Position numbers and translations under genes: made by a program | Notes under the pieces: model-generated | Seen by the model: the letters and a program-made list of their open reading frames with translations, nothing else | Told to the model about the DNA's origin: nothing | The model's database searches: none | Part shown: piece after piece, positions 13,363-20,768 of the stretch | Layout: the number at the start of each line of letters is the position of its first letter | Numbering within the stretch: position 1 is the first letter of the stretch | Origin: Armatimonadota bacterium | Lineage (GTDB): Bacteria > Armatimonadota > Armatimonadia > Armatimonadales > Armatimonadaceae | Assembly (NCBI GenBank): GCA_014380985.1 | Contig: JACMIU010000479.1 | Coordinates: 1-20,768 of the forward strand | Direction: 5' to 3' | Length of the DNA stretch: 20,768 nt

Positions 13363-14067
13363 ATGATCGAACTGACTAACCTCGACTGCGACGGCTACAC
13401 GGTTGTGCCGGATGTTCTGCCCGGCACGACGCTTGCCGCACTACAAAAAGAGTTCGCCGCCCCGCTCACGGGCGGCATGGGCGGACTTCGCAATGTTTTC
13501 GCCGCGTTTCCGCTGACGCAAACCGTCGCCGCGTCGGACACTTTACGCGGACTCCTCCGCGCCGTGACCGAAACCCCGACCCCGTACCGACCGGTGCGCG
13601 GCATCCTGTTCGACAAAACCGACCAACCGGGCGCGAACTGGAAAGTGCCGTTTCACCAAGACTTGAGCATCGCCGTGCGCGAACGCCCCGCGCTCCCTGT
13701 CACCGGGTACGAAATCTGGTCAAGCAAAGACGGGGTCCCACATGTTCAGCCACCGGTTTCGGTAATGGAACGCCTGATCACCGTGCGCCTTCACCTCGAC
13801 CCGTGCGATGCCGAAACCGGTGCGCTCCGCGTCCTGCCCGGCTCGCATCGTTTGGGCAGACTTGCACCGGACGCCGTCGCACAGGCGCGACGCGAAATCG
13901 GGGAAGCGGTTCCTGCCGTGGAAGCCGGGGGCGCGTTCGTGTTTCGCCCGCTTCTTTTGCACGCTTCGTCGCCGATGATCCGTGCCCGTGCGCGTCGCCG
14001 TGTGCTACACATCGAGTACGCGCCGACCGATTTGACACTACCGAACGGCGTGAATTGGCACACGTGA
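13363..14067 (+). CDS. Phytanoyl-CoA dioxygenase (PhyH) family protein
   Basis: Predicted Fe(II)/2-oxoglutarate-dependent oxygenase, cytosolic, 234 residues. The metal triad is visible: H98 and D100 in FHQDLS (HxD) and a distal H200 in LLLHASSP. A basic residue at 211-213 (RRRVLHIEY) is placed to bind 2-oxoglutarate. The VLPGSHR segment (158-163) is highly typical of PhyH members. The substrate is unknown; bacterial PhyH-like enzymes hydroxylate varied lipids and natural products. The gene is 89 nt upstream of the squalene/phytoene synthase on the same strand, with a possible TATAAC element between them, so co-function is possible but not shown. The start is set by the -10 element 7 nt upstream. 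Confidence 0.9.
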   Translation: MIELTNLDCDGYTVVPDVLPGTTLAALQKEFAAPLTGGMGGLRNVFAAFPLTQTVAASDTLRGLLRAVTETPTPYRPVRGILFDKTDQPGANWKVPFHQDLSIAVRERPALPVTGYEIWSSKDGVPHVQPPVSVMERLITVRLHLDPCDAETGALRVLPGSHRLGRLAPDAVAQARREIGEAVPAVEAGGAFVFRPLLLHASSPMIRARARRRVLHIEYAPTDLTLPNGVNWHT

Positions 14068-14156
14068 TAACACACGCGATTGTGGGGTATAACAAGAACG
14101 CGGGATAGCCAAAACACAAACGGTTTCAACGCTGGAACGGGAGTTGATGCGGGTAT

Positions 14157-15179
14157 ATGCTGGGCATAACGGACTTGGGGGGCAAGGTGCAGGACGTATG
14201 GACGGCGGCAACAGGACGTGTGCCGCGTCCCAAAAACGGCGAAATCGTCCCGCCGCCCGGTGAGGAGGGCGAGTTTGCGCTTCTCCGCGAAAGCGGAACC
14301 GTCGCGCCGGGGCTTCTCGCCGCCTACGAGCATTGCCGCAAAGTCACCGCGCACTACGGCAAAACGTACTATTTTTCCACCGGCTATTTTCCCGCTGATA
14401 TTCGCCCCGCCGTCTACGCGTTGTACGCTTGGGTACGTTACCCCGACGAATGGGTAGACAATCCCGGCGACCTGACAATCGTCGAGCAAGCCGAGAAACT
14501 GCGCCAGTGGCACGATGCCACCGCCGACGCTATCAAAACCGGCTCCTCCGACCATCCCGTTTTAGCGGCATGGGCGGACGCGGCGCGGCGTCACGAAGTC
14601 CCGGCGCAGTATATGCGCGACTTTTTAGCGGCGATGGAGATGGATTTAACCACGCCCCGCTACGCCACTTTCGACGATTTACAGCGATACACCTACGGCT
14701 CGGCGTCGGTCGTGGGGCTAATCATGTGCCGCCTTGTCGGGTGCAACGACTGCGAGAGTGTCCCTCATGCGTCGTCGCTCGGGTTAGGGATGCAACTCAC
14801 CAACTTCCTGCGCGATGTCGGCGAGGACTACACCGGGCGTGGGCGCATCTACCTGCCGCAGGACGACATGGCGCGGTTCGGCGTTTCGGAGGGCGACATC
14901 CGGCGCGGCGTCGTCACCGAAAATATCGTGTCCTTGCTCAAGTTCCAAATCGCACGAACCCGCGAAATCTACGCTCACTCCGACGATGGGCTTCACTACC
15001 TGCCGTCCTACGCGCAACTGCCCGTGCGTCTTGCCCGCGTTCTTTACTCCCGTATCTTGGACAAAATCGAGCAAAACGGCTACGACGTTTTCACCAAACG
15101 CGCCCGCGTTCCCGCGTGGGAAAAGTTGGTCACGGTCGCGGTCGAGCAAAAGCGGTACGGCAAAACCATCAAGGTTTAG
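14157..15179 (+). CDS. Squalene/phytoene synthase family protein
   Basis: A trans-isoprenyl diphosphate synthase of the head-to-head type, joining two farnesyl or geranylgeranyl diphosphates. The 340-residue length is normal. The first aspartate motif is D97-x3-D101 (YPDEWVDN). The second is D220-x3-D224 in NFLRDVGEDY, followed by RGRIYLPQ (228-235). YALYAWVR (88-94) and QLTNFLRD are strong family signatures. The choice between phytoene synthase (crtB), squalene synthase and the hopanoid HpnC/HpnD cannot be made from motifs alone, and no desaturase or cyclase is nearby. The N-terminus has about 50 extra polar residues. The ATG is preceded by GGGAG about 13 nt upstream and a possible TATAAC -10 at 14088-14093. 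It ends 8 nt from the convergent glycosyltransferase gene. Confidence 0.9.
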   Translation: MLGITDLGGKVQDVWTAATGRVPRPKNGEIVPPPGEEGEFALLRESGTVAPGLLAAYEHCRKVTAHYGKTYYFSTGYFPADIRPAVYALYAWVRYPDEWVDNPGDLTIVEQAEKLRQWHDATADAIKTGSSDHPVLAAWADAARRHEVPAQYMRDFLAAMEMDLTTPRYATFDDLQRYTYGSASVVGLIMCRLVGCNDCESVPHASSLGLGMQLTNFLRDVGEDYTGRGRIYLPQDDMARFGVSEGDIRRGVVTENIVSLLKFQIARTREIYAHSDDGLHYLPSYAQLPVRLARVLYSRILDKIEQNGYDVFTKRARVPAWEKLVTVAVEQKRYGKTIKV

Positions 15180-15187
15180 CGGCAACG

Positions 15188-16105
15188 TTACTTCCTGCTG
15201 GCAAATCGCCGGGCGATGGCACGCTGCGCTTTTTCGGCGAACATACGCACCCCGGATGCCGGAACCGTTTTGTCGTGCCGAATCGCCACGGGAGGCAGTT
15301 CGCGCCGTGCCGCGTCCTTTTCGATATACGAATCGAGCAAGTTGCGGTACGTCGAAACGAAATGAATCCCGACGCACTCCTCCGACACCAACGCCTCCAG
15401 CCCGTCCTGCGCCATCACTATCTGTTGTTCGTCGAAGTTTAGGGATTGCGTGGAACCGGCAAGAATCGCGTAGGTGGTTTGCTCACTCCAAAGCGGTGTT
15501 TGCGCGAAGTCGTGGACAAGGGTAGCGTCCGACAACAGGGCTTCTATCCGGTCAAGGTCAACACAGTGCTTGGCGACCAGCATTAATCCCGCGTTCGAGC
15601 AACGGGGCATATCCAATTTCCCCAAAGGCTTGACCCGTTGCGGCGACAGAGCATACCCGTCCCAAACATCTTTCATAAAAACCGCCCGTATGTCCGGGCT
15701 TGGCATCGTGAAAAGACCGGTAAAAGGACGCATAAAAAAGATGTCGCTATCGCAGTAGGCGATAGTGTTCGATGGTTCATAAAACGACGGATCAAACAGC
15801 TTCATGCCGAACACGGTGGTTTGCCGGAAGGAAAGACATTTCGGATGATTCCGCAAAAAAGCCGTTGCGTCCGCGTTGGACTGTTCACGCAAAATAATGG
15901 AATGAATCGGCAAAATATCGCGCAGTTGTACACAGTCGTCGGGGGTTAGCGAGCCGTCGTCATGAATAATTATCTGCACCGGATCCCGCGAATAACGCAC
16001 CAGCGTCGGCAAGCATTTTCGCGTCACTCCCATCGTGCTGTGACCGATCATGCTGTGAACGAGTTTCACCGGCGACACCGTTTGCGGGGGATTAGATAAA
16101 GACAT
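15188..16105 (-). CDS. Glycosyltransferase-like protein with DxD motif
   Basis: A 305-residue soluble protein that looks like a GT-A nucleotide-sugar glycosyltransferase. It has a Rossmann-like N-terminal half with VQIIIHDDGS (43-52), then the metal-binding DSD (119-121) in AYCDSDIFFMRPF. The pattern TVFGMKLFDPSFY...YCDSD is that of enzymes that carry the sugar-nucleotide on a DxD loop. Later segments FNAGL-like (SNAGLMLV) and WSEQTTYAIL fit the acceptor side. The sugar and acceptor are unknown. The frame extends upstream to 16150, but that ATG lies in the -10 element, so ATG 16105 is preferred. No ribosome site is evident. It shares orientation with the GT-C gene that ends 107 nt upstream. 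Confidence 0.78.
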   Translation of the reverse strand: MSLSNPPQTVSPVKLVHSMIGHSTMGVTRKCLPTLVRYSRDPVQIIIHDDGSLTPDDCVQLRDILPIHSIILREQSNADATAFLRNHPKCLSFRQTTVFGMKLFDPSFYEPSNTIAYCDSDIFFMRPFTGLFTMPSPDIRAVFMKDVWDGYALSPQRVKPLGKLDMPRCSNAGLMLVAKHCVDLDRIEALLSDATLVHDFAQTPLWSEQTTYAILAGSTQSLNFDEQQIVMAQDGLEALVSEECVGIHFVSTYRNLLDSYIEKDAARRELPPVAIRHDKTVPASGVRMFAEKAQRAIARRFASRK

Positions 16106-16145
16106 CGGGGTTTGCAACAGGCGAGCGTAATTCGTGCGCCACACC

Positions 16146-16175
16146 ATCATAACACGAAACTTTTTTCTGACGCAA
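16146..16175 (-). promoter_or_regulatory. Promoter of the DxD glycosyltransferase
   Basis: On the minus strand TTGCGT (16170-16175), an 18-nt spacer, and TATGAT (16146-16151). The predicted start is near 16139, which excludes the overlapping ATGs at 16150 and 16147 as initiation codons and supports ATG 16105. Confidence 0.65.
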
Positions 16176-16212
16176 CCGCCGAAATCGTCTTACGGCGAAG
16201 CGAACGCACCGG

Positions 16213-17952
16213 TTACTTGCTCCAAACGCTCACCGAGGGGTTCGTGTAGAGCATATCGGGCGGCAGTGCTTGCGTCGGCAAGCCGTGCCACACATCGCCC
16301 GGCTCGGTGTAGATGCGCACCACCGGCAACCCGAACAGCGTCACCGGGTTCGTGAAGTTTTTGTGAACCGGATACGCGGTTTCCGCCGCGCTAAGGTACG
16401 CCGCCGCGTCTTTGTTGCCGACGCGAAGCGAATCCGCGTACTGCGCTTCGCTCAGCGCGAGGGCGTCCGGCACAACGGGTGCGGTCAGTAGCGCGGCGTC
16501 CCACTCCACCGGAACCATCATGTTTTGCGCGGTTCGCTCCGGTTGTCCGTCCGCGCCAAAGCGCACCGACGGAATCAATCGTAGGTCTTCGCTCTCTGCC
16601 GCCACCACCTGCCCGACAAACGGGTACGGATGCGTCAAATACGGGTGCAAGGTCGGCGAGTAGAACCACGGGCCCGCCGGAAACCCGACCGTTCGCACGT
16701 TCGGCAGGGCGCGGATGTATGCCGCCGCCGCGTCGCGGGCATCGGTTCGCCCCATCACGCCGTTCAGCGCAAGCGAGAAGCCGGTAGCACCAACAAGTGC
16801 AAACCCCGCCAGTAGCCGGTATCCACGCTCGGCGTTTGATTTTCGCCAACCGTCCCACGCCGCGCCCGCCAGAAGAAACAGCACCGGTAGAAGCGGCAAA
16901 ACATACCGCGCAAACTTCACCGATGCCAGCCCGATGAGCAAGTAGTACGGCAGGGCGAACGCCGCCAGCAGGGCGTCGCCGCGCCGTCGCCGCGCCACCG
17001 CGACCCCGACCGCCCACAGGCACAAAACCAGAAGCGGCAACGTCAAGCCCCAGCGCAAACTCGAAACGATGTGGTAAATGAAACCGGGCGCGGTATTCAC
17101 GAAAACTTCGCCATGCCCCTCGGCGACGTGCGCCGCCTCGTAGCGCAGTCCGCCGATAAAGGCGGGCGTATTCAGTAAAACGCCGGGGCAACCGAGCAGA
17201 AAGCCAAACGCCGTCCCCCCCAAAAGAAGCAACAGGGGCAACGGTCTTCGCGGTACGGTTAAGTACCACGCCACGATACCGGGTAGCACCACCAGCCCCG
17301 CATTATACTTTGTGGAGGCGGCAAGCCCGGCGAATAATCCGCAGAGAAGCAAGGCACGGGGCGGATTCACGTTTCGCTTCTCGTTTTCGACCGGCAGTGC
17401 CGTCGCCGCGAAATACAAACTCCCCGCGATGAAAAACACCGCCGGAATATCCACCGTGGCGAAATGACCGTGTTGTACCGCGAGCGGCGCGACCGCGTAC
17501 CCCAAACCGGCGACGATTCCCGCCGTGCGACTGTACAAAAGTCGTCCCGTGCCGAACAAAAAACCAACCGTACCCGCGCCGAGAAGCGCGGTAATCAGTC
17601 GCGCCGTTAAAAGTTCGGTCGCGGTCGGAAGGGCGAGACCGCCGGGGCGGTTGTCCGGCGCGGCAAAGTCAATCAGTCCGGCGGCGCGTCCGGCGTGAAT
17701 CACCGCGCCGTTCAGAAGGAGCGACAGCGAGCCGTAGTTGTAGAAGCCGGGGTCAACCTTTCCAGCAAACGGGTTCACATCGAGCGAATGACCGACCACC
17801 ACCGACTCGTCCGGGTGGTACGAATATGCCCGCGTTTTGTCCGGCAACGCCCACGTAATGCCGGAAAGCCGAAGCACCAGCGCGAATAGCACCAGCAGAA
17901 GCGGCACGTATTTCGCCAGTTCTGTTTTGGGGGCGGGAGATTTAACGGTCAT
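16213..17952 (-). CDS. Multi-membrane-span GT-C glycosyltransferase (ArnT/PMT-like, GT39-type)
   Basis: A 579-residue integral membrane protein with around ten hydrophobic segments in the first 400 residues, starting with YVPLLLVLFALVLRLSGI (15-32). A soluble C-terminal domain of roughly 150 residues follows. HPDE (46-49), just after the first membrane span, supplies the acidic pair typical of the first periplasmic loop of lipid-linked-sugar GT-C enzymes. The role is probably transfer of a sugar from polyprenyl phosphate to an envelope target outside the inner membrane; the target is unknown. The open frame runs upstream to 18354 but that part is antisense to the GH63 gene. ATG 17952 begins the membrane protein and has -10-like elements just upstream. 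The divergent GH63 gene starts 73 nt away. Confidence 0.86.
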   Translation of the reverse strand: MTVKSPAPKTELAKYVPLLLVLFALVLRLSGITWALPDKTRAYSYHPDESVVVGHSLDVNPFAGKVDPGFYNYGSLSLLLNGAVIHAGRAAGLIDFAAPDNRPGGLALPTATELLTARLITALLGAGTVGFLFGTGRLLYSRTAGIVAGLGYAVAPLAVQHGHFATVDIPAVFFIAGSLYFAATALPVENEKRNVNPPRALLLCGLFAGLAASTKYNAGLVVLPGIVAWYLTVPRRPLPLLLLLGGTAFGFLLGCPGVLLNTPAFIGGLRYEAAHVAEGHGEVFVNTAPGFIYHIVSSLRWGLTLPLLVLCLWAVGVAVARRRRGDALLAAFALPYYLLIGLASVKFARYVLPLLPVLFLLAGAAWDGWRKSNAERGYRLLAGFALVGATGFSLALNGVMGRTDARDAAAAYIRALPNVRTVGFPAGPWFYSPTLHPYLTHPYPFVGQVVAAESEDLRLIPSVRFGADGQPERTAQNMMVPVEWDAALLTAPVVPDALALSEAQYADSLRVGNKDAAAYLSAAETAYPVHKNFTNPVTLFGLPVVRIYTEPGDVWHGLPTQALPPDMLYTNPSVSVWSK

Positions 17953-17958
17953 CGGTGG

Positions 17959-17969
17959 ATAGTATTGTA
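17959..17969 (-). promoter_or_regulatory. -10 elements of the GT-C gene
   Basis: On the minus strand TACAAT (17964-17969) overlaps TACTAT (17959-17964). They end 11 and 6 nt before the ATG at 17952. Either gives a transcript with a leader of a few bases or none. No clear -35. Confidence 0.5.
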
Positions 17970-18012
17970 ACCCGGTGCGGCGACCGTTGCCCCTTTTTCG
18001 CGGGCAAAACGG

Positions 18013-18018
18013 TACACT
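18013..18018 (+). promoter_or_regulatory. -10 element of the GH63 gene (leaderless)
   Basis: TACACT (18013-18018) followed by TTTTTC and then GTG at 18025. The transcription start predicted 7 nt after the -10 coincides with the start codon. A TTGCCC at 17987-17992 is 20 nt upstream, longer than the ideal spacing. Confidence 0.5.
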
Positions 18019-18024
18019 TTTTTC

Positions 18025-20768
18025 GTGAACGAATCCGAAGCAAACACTATCAACGCGGAAGCCGCCCGCCTCGCCGAATCCGAGGGTAACCCCGACGGCT
18101 GGCGCGACTGGGGCGCGTACCTGTCCGATCGCGCTTGGGGAACCGTGCGCGAAGATTACAGCGCGAACGGTGCGGCGTGGAACTACTTCCCGCACGACCA
18201 CGCCCGAAGCCGCGCCTACCGGTGGAACGAAGACGGCCTCGGCGGCGTGTCCGACATCCGGCAGGACATTTGCTTCGCCATAGCCCTTTGGAACGGTGTG
18301 GACGGGATTCTCAAGGAACGGCTTTTCGGGCTGACGGGACCGCAGGGCAACCACGGCGAAGATGTCAAAGAACTGTACTACTACTTAGACGCTACGCCGA
18401 CCGCCTCCTACCTGAAGTTTTTGTACAAGTATCCGCAAACGCCGTTCCCCTACGCCGATTTGGTGCAGACCAACGCCAAGCGGGACCGCGAACAGTGGGA
18501 ATACGAACTGATGGACACCGGTGCGTTTGCCGAAAACCGCTACTTCGATGTATTTGTCGAGTACGCCAAGTCGGACACGCACGATTTATGCGTTCGCATA
18601 TCTGCTCATAATCGCGGCGACAAGCCTGCCACCATCCACCTACTCCCGACGCTCTGGTTCCGCAATACGTGGAGTTGGGACGACCGTCACGGCAAACCGT
18701 CGCTGGCGGCGTCAAACGCGCCGGGCGGTACGCCCATCGTCATTGCGTCGCATTCCCGCGCCGGAACCTACCACCTGTACGCCGATGCAAGCGGCGAAGC
18801 AGGGGAGCCAACGCTTTTGTTCACCGAAAACGAAACCAACCACGAACGGCTTTACGGTACGCCGAACGCTTCGCCGTTCGCCAAAGACGGCATCAACAAC
18901 GCCGTGGTTGGTGGTGACGAAAGCGCGGTAAACCCCGCCCGATCCGGCACGAAGGTTTCCGCGCATTATGTCGCCGAGATCGCGCCCGGTGCAAGCGTCA
19001 CCGTCCAACTTCGCTTGACAAAAGTAGAAGCCGATGCCCCGACACAGAACGCTGCGCAACTGTTCGGCGATTTCGCGCACACGTTCGAGCAACGAATCGC
19101 CGAAGCCGATGCGTTCTACCAGCCGTTCACCTTCCCGTCCGAAGGCGGCGAATTGTCTGATGACGCCCGAAACGTCCAGCGACAAGCCTATGCCGGACTC
19201 ATCTGGTCGAAACAGTTCTACCATTTCGATGTTGACAAGTGGCTTACGGGCGACCCGAAATCCCCCGTGCCGCCAAAATCGCGCCTCCACGGGCGAAACG
19301 GCGACTGGAAAACACTTTCGATTGCCGACATCCTTTCCATGCCCGACAAGTGGGAGTATCCATGGTTCGCGGCGTGGGACTTGGCGTTCCACATGATTCC
19401 GTTCGCGCAGATTGATCCCGACTTCGCCAAACACCAACTCCTGCTTTTGTGCCGCGAATGGTATATGCACCCGAACGGGCAACTCCCCGCCTACGAATGG
19501 GCGTTCGGCGATGTCAACCCGCCGGTTCATGCGTGGGCGGCACTGCGCGTCTACAAAATCGAACGCAAGATGCGCGGCAAAAAGCGCGGCGAACCCGGCG
19601 ACGTGTCGTTTTTGAAGCAAGTCTTTCAAAAACTGCTGATCAACTTCACATGGTGGGTGAACCGCAAGGACGCCCTGAATAACAACGTTTTCGAGGGCGG
19701 CTTTTTAGGCTTAGACAATATCGGCGTCTTTGATCGCTCCGCGCCGCTTCCTTTAGGCGGTACGCTCGAACAAGCCGACGGTACGGCGTGGATGGCAATG
19801 TACTGTTTGAATATGCTCGCTATCGCGCTCGAACTCGCCCGTGTGGATTCCGATTACGAGGCGATTGCCACCAAGTTTGCCGAGCATTACGTCTATATCG
19901 CCTACGCTATCAATACGTTTAGCGGAGATCACATGGGGCTGTGGGACGACGAGGACGGATTCTACTACGACTTACTGCACCTGCCGCGAGCGTGCGCCCC
20001 CGGCGGGACCGAGTACATTCCGCTCAAAGTGCGCTCGTGGGTCGGGATTATGCCGCTGTTCGCCGTGGAAGGGTTCGACGCCGAAACTTTAGCCGCCGTG
20101 CCGAACTTCCGCCGCCGCTTCGAGTGGTTTCTGAAGCACCGTCCCGAACTCGCCCAAGATGTCGCGCATATCGCACAGCGTGGGCAGGACGAACGCGCTA
20201 TCTTCTCGCTCGTGTCGCCGGAGCGACTGACGCGCCTTTTGCGCCGAACGCTGGACGAAACCGAGTTTCTATCGCCTTACGGCATTCGCAGTGTGAGCAA
20301 GTTCCACGAAAAACACCCGTACCAACTAACGCTAGAAGGCACGGATTACGGCGTCAAGTACACGCCCGGCGAAAGCACGACATCGCTGTTTGGCGGCAAC
20401 TCCAACTGGCGCGGACCCGTTTGGCTTCCGCTCAACTATCTGCTGATTGAATCCCTGCAAAAGTTCGACTTCGTGTATGGCGACTCGCTCACGGTGGAAA
20501 TGCCCACCGGCTCCGGCAAACCGGTGACGCTTTGGGAAGTTTCGATGGAACTTTCGCGCCGCCTGAACCGCCTGTTCCTGCGGCACGGCGAAACCGGAAC
20601 GCGCCCCATCTACGGGGGCGAAATGGTGCAACAAACCGACCCACATTTCCGCGACTTACTGCTGTTCCACGAATATTTCCACGGCGACAACGGCGCGGGT
20701 TTAGGTGCAAGCCATCAAACCGGATGGACGGCGTTGGTGGCGAAAATGTTATCGCAGAGCGGCGAATA
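18025..20768 (+). CDS. GH63-like alpha-glucosidase, C-terminus beyond the window
   Basis: A large cytosolic protein, 914 codons visible, open at the right edge. It has no signal peptide. The N-terminal half (about 1-380) is beta-rich, including LCVRISAHNRGDKPATIHLLPTLWF-type strands. The C-terminal half has the (alpha/alpha)6-barrel features of clan GH-G: FAAWDLAFH with the likely acid D452, the loop REWYMHPNGQLPAYEW, GGTLEQADGTAWMAMY, and NWRGPVWLPLNY (794-805). These resemble family GH63, whose members hydrolyse alpha-glucosides such as glucosylglycerate or mannosylglycerate, or processed oligosaccharides. The substrate is not assigned. The start is GTG at 18025, with TACACT 6 nt upstream and no ribosome site; ATG-based scanning misses this gene. 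It is divergent from the GT-C gene. Confidence 0.87.
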   Translation, partial: MNESEANTINAEAARLAESEGNPDGWRDWGAYLSDRAWGTVREDYSANGAAWNYFPHDHARSRAYRWNEDGLGGVSDIRQDICFAIALWNGVDGILKERLFGLTGPQGNHGEDVKELYYYLDATPTASYLKFLYKYPQTPFPYADLVQTNAKRDREQWEYELMDTGAFAENRYFDVFVEYAKSDTHDLCVRISAHNRGDKPATIHLLPTLWFRNTWSWDDRHGKPSLAASNAPGGTPIVIASHSRAGTYHLYADASGEAGEPTLLFTENETNHERLYGTPNASPFAKDGINNAVVGGDESAVNPARSGTKVSAHYVAEIAPGASVTVQLRLTKVEADAPTQNAAQLFGDFAHTFEQRIAEADAFYQPFTFPSEGGELSDDARNVQRQAYAGLIWSKQFYHFDVDKWLTGDPKSPVPPKSRLHGRNGDWKTLSIADILSMPDKWEYPWFAAWDLAFHMIPFAQIDPDFAKHQLLLLCREWYMHPNGQLPAYEWAFGDVNPPVHAWAALRVYKIERKMRGKKRGEPGDVSFLKQVFQKLLINFTWWVNRKDALNNNVFEGGFLGLDNIGVFDRSAPLPLGGTLEQADGTAWMAMYCLNMLAIALELARVDSDYEAIATKFAEHYVYIAYAINTFSGDHMGLWDDEDGFYYDLLHLPRACAPGGTEYIPLKVRSWVGIMPLFAVEGFDAETLAAVPNFRRRFEWFLKHRPELAQDVAHIAQRGQDERAIFSLVSPERLTRLLRRTLDETEFLSPYGIRSVSKFHEKHPYQLTLEGTDYGVKYTPGESTTSLFGGNSNWRGPVWLPLNYLLIESLQKFDFVYGDSLTVEMPTGSGKPVTLWEVSMELSRRLNRLFLRHGETGTRPIYGGEMVQQTDPHFRDLLLFHEYFHGDNGAGLGASHQTGWTALVAKMLSQSGE

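Noticed and set aside
14429..15442. 337-residue plus-strand frame overlapping the squalene/phytoene synthase
   Set aside because: Arg-rich shadow frame of the synthase that continues into the convergent glycosyltransferase gene.
16391..17269. 292-residue minus-strand frame inside the GT-C gene
   Set aside because: Out-of-frame shadow; the GT-C frame has proper membrane segments.
18712..19629. 305-residue minus-strand frame opposite the GH63 gene
   Set aside because: Antisense shadow; the GH63 motifs are on the plus strand.
1..20768. CRISPR array, tRNA or rRNA genes
   Set aside because: No regularly spaced direct repeats, cloverleaf-like segments or rRNA-like stretches were seen in the short intergenic gaps.

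Overview
The window looks like a chromosomal segment of a moderately GC-rich, diderm (outer-membrane) bacterium. A PEP-CTERM sorting tail, a lipobox lipoprotein, two stalk-domain ('copper amine oxidase N-terminal-like') proteins, a GT-C transferase and a GH63-type glucosidase together fit the Armatimonadota or a related lineage. This placement is an inference from gene content only, as no rRNA or other phylogenetic marker was used beyond argS. I see no rRNA, tRNA, CRISPR array, insertion sequence or phage module. No gene-free stretch reaches 300 bases; the longest is the 201-base divergent region 9251-9451.

Layout. 1-3030 (+): the 3' end of an unrecognised gene, a strong intrinsic terminator, an ACT-domain threonine ammonia-lyase (ilvA), a Nudix hydrolase, a perfect 15-bp hairpin, and flavin prenyltransferase ubiX. 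3027-9250 (-), in transcription order from the right: a DPM1-like GT2 glycosyltransferase, a lipoprotein, parB without parA, an Rpn-type PD-(D/E)XK nuclease protein, argS, a secreted unknown protein and a cytosolic unknown protein. 9452-15179 (+): two tandem stalk-domain secreted proteins, a macrodomain protein, an NTF2/SnoaL-like protein, a PEP-CTERM protein, a phytanoyl-CoA-dioxygenase-like protein and a squalene/phytoene synthase. 15188-17952 (-): a DxD glycosyltransferase and a multi-membrane-span GT-C transferase. 18025-right edge (+): a large GH63-like glucosidase, cut by the window end and starting with GTG.

Most genes seem to be short, separately promoted units rather than one operon. 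The clearest transcriptional coupling is parB with the Rpn-like gene (6-nt gap), driven by a perfect consensus sigma70-type promoter. A recurring theme is a -10-like hexamer (usually TACAAT or a near variant) ending 5-7 nt before the start codon. This predicts leaderless or nearly leaderless mRNAs for ilvA, Nudix, argS, the secreted protein, macro, PhyH, the GT-C transferase and the GH63 gene. These promoters also settle several start codons: Nudix at 1792, DxD glycosyltransferase at 16105, GT-C transferase at 17952 and GH63 at GTG 18025.

No gene cluster here is clearly a new system. The most system-like pair is the orphan parB plus Rpn nuclease unit. The most general signal is the leaderless promoter architecture.
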